From Crocosphaera watsonii WH 8501 (GTDB lineage: Bacteria > Cyanobacteriota > Cyanobacteriia > Cyanobacteriales > Microcystaceae), in contig NZ_AADV02000002.1 in assembly GCF_000167195.1 (NCBI RefSeq), positions 212,004 through 276,003 on the forward strand: a stretch of DNA of 64,000 nucleotides. Direction: 5' to 3'. A program made the position numbers and the translations under genes. The notes beneath the pieces are model-generated. The model did not search any database, was not told the origin of the DNA, and worked only from the letters and a program-made list of their open reading frames with translations. Positions 54,872 to 63,238 of this stretch are shown here, in pieces (the first letter of the stretch is position 1; each line of letters starts with the position of its first letter).

Positions 54872-56605
54872 GAAATCCCAGCAGGGAGCATGACGGGGAG
54901 ATGGGGAGATGGGGGGGGAAATTCATCAGATCAACTATTATCAAATAAGAAAATTATTATTTTGCTCTTATCAAAAACCTACGAAACAGAGTAAAATTAT
55001 AAGTAAAAGTAGGCGACAATAATGTCCCAACCCAACTCACCCGCTGTTGAAAAACAATCCCCCTCCTTTAGCATTGACTGGAAAAAAGTCGGTCGTGTAA
55101 TGCTGAAATATTTCTTGCCCATCAATCCTATGACTACTCAACCAGATGAGAGGGGAAAGGATAGGGAAGACTTGCTCATCCGTTTAGACTGTATTCAAAG
55201 TGCTAATGGTAGTAATACTTGTTCAAAACACTTTCAGAAGCAATCATCCCAAGATAAAAAGCTTCAATATCGGGAATTGAATCTCAACAACCATCAAGTA
55301 GAACGATTATTTAAACAAATTTGTGATTTAGATAGACAGGGAAGAAACAGAGGTAAAATCGCCATTGTTGGAGAATCTGGAACAGGTAAAAGTCTTTTTT
55401 TGCAAACCTTAGCCCGTTGGATGCTAGAGACAACAGATTATATTCCCATTTGGATATCTCCTGAGCAACTAACAACTCTTTCCCTAAGGGAATATTTAAG
55501 CCAAAAATGGCTCACTCAATGTTCTAAGCATTATGGGAAAAAGCAGAAATTATCTCCAGAATCTTGGCAAACCTCTTTTGAAGCATTATTAGAGAGCGGC
55601 AGAGTTTGGTTATTTGGGGATGGGATTGATTACTTATTAACTGAATCTAGCAATAATAGCAATGAATCTCCCCTTTCCTTGTTTAAAGAACAACAAAAAT
55701 ATACAGGTAACTGCCATCTAATTCTAAGCTGTCAAACCTCTACCTGGAAAATGCAGTCCCAAGCTTTAGCTCAATTTGATATTTATCAGACAAAGTCCCT
55801 CTCAAGTCAAACTGAAATTGAACAATTTGTGGAAAGATGGTTGCATCCCTACTCATCCCAGAGAGAAAATTCAGAAATAAGAAGGGATTTAGGGGCAAAT
55901 TTATCCACTCTTTTGAGTCAACCCCCAAACCTATCCCTTCAGACTTGGTTAAACAATCCCTTGCGCTTATCTTTGCTTTGTCGTCTCTGGCAGAAAAACC
56001 CTCAAACCTTACCGCAAGCAGTAGCAAGTTTGTATCAAGTTTTAGTCAATGAATTTTATCAATGGCAGGCAGAAAACACCAATGTTACCGCCACAGAACA
56101 AGAACCATTGAATGAGTTTTTAACTCGCTTAGCATTAACTCATCGAGAAACGGGCTCGTCTTCTGCCCCTATTTCTCAAGAGATGATCGAAGATAATGCT
56201 TCAAAACTTTCTTTGAGTTTGCAACTACATTGGTTGAGACCTATGGGAATAGTAACTCAACTAGAAAAACATAATCAGTATCGATTTGAAGATCAAACGT
56301 TTGAAGATTATTTCGCCGCTTTAGGGATCGATAACTGGCAATATTTTTTGGCTACAGAAACAGGCAAAATAGAGATGTTTAGCGAGCAATGGCAACACAT
56401 CTTGCTATTTTGGATGGGACGAGAAGATATTGCTTCCCAAGAAAAAGAAGCCCTGATCAAAGCTTTGATTGACTTTAAAGATGAATGTGGTCAAGAAAAT
56501 TTTTATGGTTTTCGGGCTTGTTTAACCGCAGCTATGGCTTTGTCAGAATTTAGGGATTGTTCTGTAAAAGATGCTATCATCGAACAAGTGTTTGTTTGGG
56601 CATTG

Positions 56606-56781
56606 CCCGCATTTCTCACAAATTCTGCGATCGCTAAACTTCAAACCATTATGTAGTCTGAGTTTAACCTTGATTTGAGGGGCGAGTAAAAAATAACAGT
56701 GTGCCATTTTAAGCGATCGCTTGAAAAATAAGCCACATCTAACCTCTAGCTGATTACTGATCAGTTTGTGAGAAATGCGGG
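56606..56781. mobile_element. 176-bp MITE related to IS1380
   Basis: Ends CCCGCATTTCTCACAAAT on the left and, reversed, CCCGCATTTCTCACAAAC on the right, nearly identical to the IS1380-family ends in this window. ATTG is duplicated on both sides (56602-56605 and 56782-56785). Contains GCGATCGC copies but no gene. It must be moved in trans, presumably by the intact transposase of copy B. Confidence 0.9.
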
Positions 56782-57050
56782 ATTGGCAGAAGATGATAAG
56801 TCCAACTTACGTCGTACGGCCGCTAGAGAAGCGATCGCTAATATTTATCGCCCTTTGGTGATTAATCATTTAATTAACTATTTTGAAAATGATTCACAAC
56901 CATTACAGCAAAGACAAAGATTAAACTATCTAGAAAGATTAGGCAAAGGGAACACTGAAGCGATCGCAGCTTTAACTGAATGTTTACAAAACGCCAAAGA
57001 TACAACCCTTCGTTGGCAACTAGCGCAGCTTAGCAAAAATAATCCACCAG

Positions 57051-57692
57051 TCACTTATGATCTTTAAAGCCCTTAAATTTCCAAACGAACGGCTTAGCAA
57101 AATGTTGATTAAAGTAATCAATAAAACTGAGAATTTTTTGGGATAGTTCTTCAGTTGAACGGACAGTAATTCTTTTGAGTAAACGCCGGACTAAGATCGA
57201 AAACCAACACTCAATTTGATTAAGCCACGATGTATGTTTGGGAATATAAACAAAGCGAATTCGATGAGATTCATCTGATAAAAAATCTGCTCTGCTGTCC
57301 ATAGATTGCAAAATCCCCTCCTTTCCCTTTCTCCCCAAATCAATAGTAATTCCACAGCTTTCTGCTACTAATTTGACTAAGCTTTCCGATTTATGAGTGT
57401 TGAGTTTATCTACAATAAAAATCCATTCTGCTTTTTCATCAATCTTAATCGTTCTCTGGATATGTTCAGAAAAATCTTGTTCTGTTCTTGTCGGTCTAAT
57501 AGAGGGACTAACAACTTTTCCTCTTGCCACATCCCAGTTCGCAATCAAGCTTAAAGTTCCGTGTCTTTCATATTCAAATTCGATTTTTTCTACTTGTTTA
57601 GGCTTGATTCTTTTGTTCGGAAATAATCTCTCAAGAGCTTGAATCCCTGTCATTTCATCTGTACTAATTAAATGAATTCCTTGTTCTAACAA
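57051..57692 (-). CDS. IS630 transposase orfB
   Basis: 213 residues, same catalytic domain as orfB of copy 1 (LISTDEMTGIQALER, IFIVDKLNTHKSE, TSWLNQIECWFSIL), without internal stop. It keeps the Glu next to the first Asp, which copy 1 has as Lys. Like the others it lacks its own upstream part unless fused to orfA by a +1 shift. Confidence 0.85.
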   Translation of the reverse strand: MLEQGIHLISTDEMTGIQALERLFPNKRIKPKQVEKIEFEYERHGTLSLIANWDVARGKVVSPSIRPTRTEQDFSEHIQRTIKIDEKAEWIFIVDKLNTHKSESLVKLVAESCGITIDLGRKGKEGILQSMDSRADFLSDESHRIRFVYIPKHTSWLNQIECWFSILVRRLLKRITVRSTEELSQKILSFIDYFNQHFAKPFVWKFKGFKDHK

Positions 57693-57756
57693 AGTTTTAG
57701 CTTCTTGATGAAGTTCACAGATATATTTGACTTGCTTTTTAAATTTTAAGGGATCA

Positions 57757-58338
57757 TCAACTTTGGCATTTAACCAGTAACGAACGAGATGTGGTTGTAA
57801 TGTCGCTTCTTTTTAAAAAACGCCCCACACTACGGGGGGAAATCTTTTCGACAATTCCTCTTTTTATGGCTTCATCCGCCAACTCTGAAGGTGTCCAATG
57901 GCTCACTGGTCTGTCTGATTTTTCACATTCTTCACAAGCGATCGCTACAATCTGGACTACTTGTTCGACCGTAAAGGATTTTGTTGTTCCAGGTCTTGGG
58001 CGATCGCTTAAAATTCCTTTGATCAAGACCATTAATGCTTTCTCCGTTACCTGTTGTTCTTCGGCGGCACTCAGTTTTTCTCTCTCCTCAAACCATCGCG
58101 ATCGCCACTGACGCACTTATACCCGGTCTAATTCTAATCTTCGACTAATCGAACTATTGCTCTCTCCTGATGCTGCGGCTAAGATTAGCTTGGCTCGTCT
58201 AACAAGGCGATAGGGGTTTGTTGTCCCTCTCACTATTTGTTGGAGTACTGTTTTCTGTAGGTTGGAGAGGTTAATTGGCAATGCTTTTATCATGGACATC
58301 AACTTCGAGATTCTTCCGTTAGTTTCATTGAAACACAT
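57757..58338 (-). pseudogene. IS630 transposase orfA, in-frame stop
   Basis: DNA-binding half of the transposase. TAA at 58117-58119 replaces the CAA (Gln in RVQVRQWRSRW) of the other copies, cutting the protein after the first HTH helix. A second open segment resumes at once in the same frame. This copy therefore cannot make a full transposase even with frameshifting. Confidence 0.85.
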
Positions 58339-58473
58339 TGTCGTGGCTAGTCACGAAAGTTTCTGTAAAAATTTGGTGGATTACTTCCGCCAAGCTGCAC
58401 TAGCAAAATCTGACTATTCTCAGTTTAGGGGTTAAGTGGCCCCTCCATGGTTTTTTATTAACAAATGTTACAG

Positions 58474-59361
58474 TTATATTTCAGCCACTGCCCTTTCTAT
58501 TAAGCGTCTGGCTAAAGTTTGGGTTCCCGTGTGTTCATAATAATTGGTTGTCATGTCTAAAAAGGCGGCGACATAATCTAATTTATCTTCCGAGTATTCG
58601 ATAAAATTGCTTAAATGCTCGAAAAGTCCCTGTGGAGTCACCCCTTTGTCTTCGACAAATCCTGACATCCAACCTTTAACCGAGTCAAAACTTTCTCCGA
58701 TAAAATTAAGTTGACTGTTACTGTCACCCCCTGGAATAACTTGTTTGATGCTGTTAAAGGTGCCGTTATTCTCTAATTCCTTGGGAGACAGACTATGAAG
58801 ACTTGATTCTATTTTCATAATAAAATCGGGACCGAGGGGAATTAAACCATCTAAACAGACTAAAGCAGCCATTCTCATCAAAGATTCTCCGCTATACTCC
58901 CCTAATGAGCCGACAAAATCTCCAATACTGTCCCCAGGAATTCCATTAATTTGACAAAATGCTACTAATTCGGTCACTAATTTTAGGCATAAATCGATGG
59001 CTTGCGCTTTATCGGGGTTAGGAGTAATACGGTTTAAAAAGCCCAAAAATGAGACTTTTTCCCCAATTTTATTGGCTAAGGCCGCTGCCCCTAAAGCACT
59101 GTCACTATTATCTACGGTTTGATATAACCATAAGGCAGTTTGATACCCTTGAGATTTATCGTTGAAAAGATGAACCGCGCGATCGCCGATTTCTTGGATC
59201 ATGTCCTCGTCGGTTTCCCCTGTGACGGTGCGAATGGTGTTCTCAAACCCGACTAAGTTCTCCCATTCCCCAGGAACCACAAAATCCAGGGTTTTCAAGA
59301 CTTTGATGGTCATGTTATCTGTGGGTAATTCGTCTACAATCTCATAAATTGGTTTACTCAT
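58474..59361 (-). CDS. conserved cyanobacterial protein of unknown function
   Basis: The start is set at ATG 59361 (MSKPIYEIVDELPTDNMTIK); eleven further codons upstream start with GTG and look unlike the rest. 295 residues, acidic, mostly helical and with no membrane segment (ALWLYQTVDNSDSALGAAAL, VTPQGLFEHLSNFIEYSEDK, DMTTNYYEHTGTQTLARRLI). I do not recognise a characterised family. Adjacent and in the same direction as the small Cys-rich gene and mtnP, with short spacing. Confidence 0.65.
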   Translation of the reverse strand: MSKPIYEIVDELPTDNMTIKVLKTLDFVVPGEWENLVGFENTIRTVTGETDEDMIQEIGDRAVHLFNDKSQGYQTALWLYQTVDNSDSALGAAALANKIGEKVSFLGFLNRITPNPDKAQAIDLCLKLVTELVAFCQINGIPGDSIGDFVGSLGEYSGESLMRMAALVCLDGLIPLGPDFIMKIESSLHSLSPKELENNGTFNSIKQVIPGGDSNSQLNFIGESFDSVKGWMSGFVEDKGVTPQGLFEHLSNFIEYSEDKLDYVAAFLDMTTNYYEHTGTQTLARRLIERAVAEI

Positions 59362-59428
59362 AGCACTTTTTAGCGAAACTTCTAAGACTACCAACTTTAT
59401 TTTAAGTTGCGGAAGGTACTCCGATACT

Positions 59429-59695
59429 TTAGCTGTCTGATATTTCTTCCCAGTCTGGACATTGTTCGCTTTTTAGCCAACCACTGGGATGAAAACCACA
59501 AATTAATTGGCTTCTTTGCTCACGATTATAACCATAAAATTTGCCGTGATAATGACAGCAACCAAGACAAGTTTTTGGACGAGTTGATTCAACCTGATTA
59601 AACCCCAATTGAGAACGCAAAACTTGGCGGCGAGATTGGTAAAAATTACGCCGTTTTTTTAAGAGTCGAAACCGAGATAGATTCGCCGCTGCCAT
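59429..59695 (-). CDS. small Cys-rich protein
   Basis: 88 residues. A basic N-terminus (ANLSRFRLLKKRRNFYQSRR) precedes a metal-site-like Cys/His set: CLGCCHYHG, then LICGFHPSGW and EQCPDWEEI. Such small proteins are frequent in cyanobacteria and the Cys arrangement suggests zinc or iron binding. It lies 21 bp downstream of mtnP and is probably co-transcribed with it. Function unknown. Confidence 0.7.
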   Translation of the reverse strand: MAAANLSRFRLLKKRRNFYQSRRQVLRSQLGFNQVESTRPKTCLGCCHYHGKFYGYNREQRSQLICGFHPSGWLKSEQCPDWEEISDS

Positions 59696-59716
59696 AACTG
59701 AAAATCTTTTTTATCC

Positions 59717-60592
59717 TTACATATATTTCTGTAAAATTAGACCTAATCTTTCTTTTGTTTCTGGGCTAATCTTGTCAGGAGGAGTGAGAAGAGCATATTT
59801 TAGAGCAGAATGTGCTTCAGAAACAGGGGGATTTTTAGCTAAGCTTTTGACTGTTTCTAAGATAACTTTTTGGGCATTAATGGCATTTTTCTGTAAGTTA
59901 TCAACGATCATTTCTACGGTGACATGATCGTGGTCTGGATGCCAACAATCATAATCAGTAACTAGGGCTAAGGTAGCATAAGCAATTTCTGCTTCTCTCG
60001 CTAATTTTGCCTCTTGTAAGTTGGTCATACCAATAACCGATGCGCCCCAACTGCGATATAAATTAGATTCAGCAATGGTGGAAAAAGCAGGCCCCTCCAT
60101 ACAAACATAAGTGCCTCCTTTGTGTAAGGCAATCTCAGGTAACTGTAAACTCTCAACTACCTCAGCTAAAATATTGGTAAGTTGCTGGCAAACCGGATGA
60201 CCAAAGCCAATATGGACAACAAGACCTTGTCCAAAAAAAGTGGAAACTCGGCGATGAGTGCGATCGATAAATTGATCGGGGATGACCATATCTAGGGGTT
60301 TAACCTCCTCTTTGAGAGAACCCACCGCAGAGGCTGAAATTAAATATTCAACCCCTAACTGTTTCATCCCGTAAATATTTGCCCGAAATGGCAACTCTGA
60401 AGGCATTAAATGATGATTACGGCCATGACGGGCTAAAAAAGCCACTGATACCCCCTCTAGGTTGCCCACAATGAAAGCGTCCGAGGGCTTACCAAAAGGA
60501 GTCTCTAGGTGAATTTCTTGTACATCCTCAAGGGCGTCCATCTTATACAAACCGCTACCACCGAGAATGCCTATCTTTGCTTGAGTTACCAT
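59717..60592 (-). CDS. mtnP: S-methyl-5'-thioadenosine phosphorylase
   Basis: Methionine-salvage enzyme cleaving methylthioadenosine to adenine and methylthioribose-1-phosphate. 291 residues: [19 protein letters not shown] at the N-terminus, [20 protein letters not shown] (phosphate site), [20 protein letters not shown] and [20 protein letters not shown] (substrate-binding Met), then [20 protein letters not shown]. Slightly longer at the C-terminus than the human enzyme, usual for bacteria. Intact. Confidence 0.95.
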   Translation of the reverse strand: MVTQAKIGILGGSGLYKMDALEDVQEIHLETPFGKPSDAFIVGNLEGVSVAFLARHGRNHHLMPSELPFRANIYGMKQLGVEYLISASAVGSLKEEVKPLDMVIPDQFIDRTHRRVSTFFGQGLVVHIGFGHPVCQQLTNILAEVVESLQLPEIALHKGGTYVCMEGPAFSTIAESNLYRSWGASVIGMTNLQEAKLAREAEIAYATLALVTDYDCWHPDHDHVTVEMIVDNLQKNAINAQKVILETVKSLAKNPPVSEAHSALKYALLTPPDKISPETKERLGLILQKYM

Positions 60593-60623
60593 TGATACAG
60601 AACTTTTGTCATAAATGTGTTCT

Positions 60624-60662
60624 CATTAAAAATAGCATCTTTTGTTAACAAAGATGCTATTT
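60624..60662 (-). terminator. terminator of the gene at 60729-60986
   Basis: AAATAGCATCTTT and AAAGATGCTATTT form a perfect 13-bp stem with a seven-base loop, and on the minus strand the stem runs into TTTTTAATG. It also isolates mtnP transcription. Confidence 0.8.
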
Positions 60663-60728
60663 GTTGCACACTGATTGAAAAAAGATAATATTGTTTAATA
60701 AATTATTTTAGACAGAAAACATTGATTG

Positions 60729-60986
60729 TTAATGAGCAATTGGTTCGTTAACTTTTTCGGCGGATTCTACATCAACAGAGCATTCTAGAACAAAAGAGTT
60801 TTCCAGTTTAACAACTTTTTCTAAACTTTCCCAAGTTTGGGTAAATGGTGCAACAGCCAAACTACAAGCTTTCCATTCTGCACTAACCGGAACACCCAAT
60901 TGTTGGCACATTCCCCCTCGACGACCTTCTGTCTGATAATACCGACAAAAGCGACAAGATGAGGTCAAAAAATTAGAGGTTTTCAT
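60729..60986 (-). CDS. small Cys-rich protein of unknown function
   Basis: 85 residues. SCRFCRYYQTEGRRGGMCQQ and WKACSLAVAPF give four to five Cys in a spacing found in small cyanobacterial proteins, consistent with a metal site. The C-terminus is acidic (SVDVESAEKVNEPIAH). The ATG at 60986 is the only start. Followed by a strong terminator. Confidence 0.7.
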   Translation of the reverse strand: MKTSNFLTSSCRFCRYYQTEGRRGGMCQQLGVPVSAEWKACSLAVAPFTQTWESLEKVVKLENSFVLECSVDVESAEKVNEPIAH

Positions 60987-61338
60987 GGGAGTTTTACCGC
61001 AAGGTGTGAGCTTTAATCTTTTTAGATTTTCCTTTCATCGTTTATTATCTAACATCAGTTGACCATGATTCAATCTCCTCACCTATGCCTCTGTCTTGAT
61101 TTGACTGTTTTTCTTGATTTTTCTGGCTTTAGATTTTTTTAATATTTATTTTACAAAAGTCAATAAAGTCTCCTGATAATCAAAGAAACTTAATTAAATT
61201 AATTTTCTGGGATTGAGTCCATTGTCAAAGAAGATACTGGGGATCAAGTGTAAAAACGGAACTATCGAAGGAAAACTTTATGAATAATCAGAGGATATAC
61301 TGAGAAAAACAGTAATGATGTCATTGTTAACTGAATCA
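60987..61338. other. gene-free region, 352 bp
   Basis: AT-rich DNA between the small Cys-rich gene and the DciA-like gene. I see no convincing open frame, tRNA or repeat. It probably contains the promoter of the Cys-rich gene (near 61000) and the 3' untranslated region of the gene at 61339. Confidence 0.4.
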
Positions 61339-61914
61339 TTACTCTAAGTTTGACAAAGATTTTGTCTGCCAATGTTGCGTTATGCAAAGATAACACTTTG
61401 ACCATCTTTCCAGTTCGATCTCAGGAGTTGGACAATGGCACTGGGGACACAAAGGCAGATGGTTGAGATGGTGGGCGATGGCCTCAGTCCATCGTTGAAA
61501 GGCTTCTTCTGGGGTGGTGGTGGGTATTGTACTTTTTTCTGGGGGATCAACCCCATCAGTACAAGAAAAAAAGCCTTGTCCCCTTTCTGGGGATGATGAT
61601 TGTTTATGGCCTGGATGCTCCTGCCATTGAGCAGGGGAAAACCGAAGTTTTTGCAAGGGAGAAGCGGATAAACCATGATTAAGTTGTTTGAGCAGAGAAT
61701 AACTTTGAAAAGATAACTGTTGGGCCCAACCGGAACTAGAGGTGGCGATCCAAAGCAGATCCCTTTGGACATATAAGGGTTTACTATGGGAAGCAGCTTT
61801 TTCTGGGACGATAGTTGACCAAATGTCACATATTTCCACATAGCGACGATATTCTTCCCATTGGGGAAGTTGTGTTATGGCTTGTAGTAGGCGATCGAGA
61901 GAGTTGAGGGACAT
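61339..61914 (-). CDS. dciA: DUF721/DciA-like replication protein
   Basis: 191 residues from ATG 61914 (MSLNSLDRLLQAITQLPQWE); 18 more in-frame codons upstream are unlikely coding. VEICDIWSTIVPEKAASHSK and PLYVQRDLLWIATSSSGWAQ followed by QLSFQSYSLLKQLN make the DUF721 KH-like fold, the DnaB-helicase loader DciA. A C-terminal zinc-finger-like part (LCPQCHCPTPEIELERWSKC) is the usual cyanobacterial extension. Cytosolic; intact. Confidence 0.82.
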   Translation of the reverse strand: MSLNSLDRLLQAITQLPQWEEYRRYVEICDIWSTIVPEKAASHSKPLYVQRDLLWIATSSSGWAQQLSFQSYSLLKQLNHGLSASPLQKLRFSPAQWQEHPGHKQSSSPERGQGFFSCTDGVDPPEKSTIPTTTPEEAFQRWTEAIAHHLNHLPLCPQCHCPTPEIELERWSKCYLCITQHWQTKSLSNLE

Positions 61915-62069
61915 ATTTAGAGGTGACGGGGTGACGGGGAGTGTGAGCAGGATGCTCACTATCCTCATTGAGACTCTTAAGAAATAGATAGTAGCATGGG
62001 TTGTTATAGTGATAAAGATTGTTATTTATCAGTATCCTAACCATTATTATTTTTTAAATTTGTTGTGTG

Positions 62070-63215
62070 ATGAAAAAGTTGTTAAAAAACTTGTTATTCA
62101 ACCGTCCCCAACTTTGGGGTGTTCCTTTATTATGTGCTGCCAGTGTTCCTTTCATTGTCGCTTATTGGCAACCCTCTGATCCTTCTGTGGAAACTACACC
62201 CCAGACAAGCACCTTACCTCCTCTGAGTCAACTACAACCTTCTCAACAACAGTCAGAAGTAAGGGCTAAGGGCCATTCACCTCGACAAAACTCAGAGGTT
62301 CAAAAACCTTATCTCAAACAACCAACTTTGAAGGAGCCTGAAGTTGAAACTGAGGAAACTAAGGAGTCGGCTAAACCCACTAAAAAATCAGAGGTGAAAA
62401 AGCAGGTTAGTTCCCCACCCTCTCAAATGTCTCCTCCGTCTCCTCCTGTTTCTCCCAAGTCTTTGGCCCCTGCTCCTGCAAACTATCAACCCCCTCCTCT
62501 TGACATTCGTGTAGCTATTCTACGAGATGCACCAGGAACTACTTTGGGGGTGTCAGGACAAGCAGTGGTAAGCGATCGCAATAATAAACGACTAAAAACC
62601 CTTTCTGGGTCCCAAGGGTGGAATGTACGGCCAAATGGGGGTTCTTTATCCTTTGGGGGAGAGTCTGTACCTGGGGTGGTTTGGGTACAACCGACAAAAG
62701 AGAGTCTTATCTATGTAGGCGATCGCTGGTATCGGGGCAAAATTTTATTGGTGTCTAAGGGTAACAGCTTGCTGGTGGTCAATCATGTTAATTTTGAGCA
62801 GTATTTATATAGTGTGGTGGGTAGTGAAATGCACGCTAATGCACCCACAGAAGCTCTCAAAGCTCAAGCGATCGCCGCTCGCTCTTATGCCTTAGTTCAC
62901 ATGATCCGCCCGGCTAGTTCTTGGTACGATCTGGGTAATACCCAACGTTGGCAGGTGTATAAGGGATTAAACAGCGAATATAATACGGGTCATCATGCGG
63001 TACGAAGCACTAAAGGACAGATTTTAAGCCATCGAGGCGGCGTGGTGGAGTCTCTTTATGCAGCCACAGATGAAATTGTGGCCCGCGCTCATAAGGGACG
63101 GGGAATGAGTCAAACGGGGGCTTATGAATTAGCGAGAAAGGGTTACGATTATCAACAAATATTGGACTATTATTACCCCGGGGTGGGTTTAGCGAGATTA
63201 GTTTTGAGTAACTAG
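62070..63215 (+). CDS. SpoIID/LytB-domain protein
   Basis: 381 residues; the GTG at 62067 is an equal alternative. An N-terminal membrane or signal segment (PQLWGVPLLCAASVPFIVAY) is followed by a long Pro/Gln/Ser-rich linker (to about residue 145), and then the SpoIID domain with NHVNFEQYLYSVVGSEMHAN, ALKAQAIAARSYALVHM and a late RAHKGRGMSQTGAYELARKG. These are family signatures of peptidoglycan-acting amidase-enhancer or glycan-stripping proteins at the cell envelope. Complete. Confidence 0.88.
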   Translation: MKKLLKNLLFNRPQLWGVPLLCAASVPFIVAYWQPSDPSVETTPQTSTLPPLSQLQPSQQQSEVRAKGHSPRQNSEVQKPYLKQPTLKEPEVETEETKESAKPTKKSEVKKQVSSPPSQMSPPSPPVSPKSLAPAPANYQPPPLDIRVAILRDAPGTTLGVSGQAVVSDRNNKRLKTLSGSQGWNVRPNGGSLSFGGESVPGVVWVQPTKESLIYVGDRWYRGKILLVSKGNSLLVVNHVNFEQYLYSVVGSEMHANAPTEALKAQAIAARSYALVHMIRPASSWYDLGNTQRWQVYKGLNSEYNTGHHAVRSTKGQILSHRGGVVESLYAATDEIVARAHKGRGMSQTGAYELARKGYDYQQILDYYYPGVGLARLVLSN

Positions 63216-63238
63216 CTTCTAAATAGGTACGTGTAATT

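Larger units (their letters stand above)
57023..58400 (-). mobile_element. IS630-family element, copy 3 (1378 bp)
   Basis: Same ends as the other copies, with TA at 57021-57022 and 58401-58402. Inserted in the last part of the NACHT-type gene; excision restores LRWQLAKSDYSQFRG in frame. This is the only copy in the window whose two flanks are halves of one gene. Confidence 0.93.
55022..58435 (+). pseudogene. NACHT-type NTPase with HEAT-like repeats, interrupted twice
   Basis: The P-loop GKIAIVGESGTGKSLFLQTL lies at about residues 112-131, a Walker B-like RVWLFGDGIDYLL follows, and then VASLYQVLVNEFYQW and YRFEDQTFEDYFAAL blocks typical of NACHT NTPases. The C-terminal part reads as HEAT-like repeats (LRRTAAREAIANIYRPLVINHLI). 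A MITE (56606-56781) and IS630 copy 3 (57023-58400) sit inside. Removing each element and one target duplication joins 55022-56605, 56786-57022 and 58403-58435 into 1854 nt, an exact open frame of 617 residues ending SDYSQFRG. Such proteins are often signalling or antiphage NTPases. Confidence 0.85.

Noticed and set aside
61380..61841. 153-residue open frame overlapping the DciA-like gene
   Set aside because: It lies on the same strand in another frame inside a well-supported gene; its composition is unlike a protein and no family pattern is seen.
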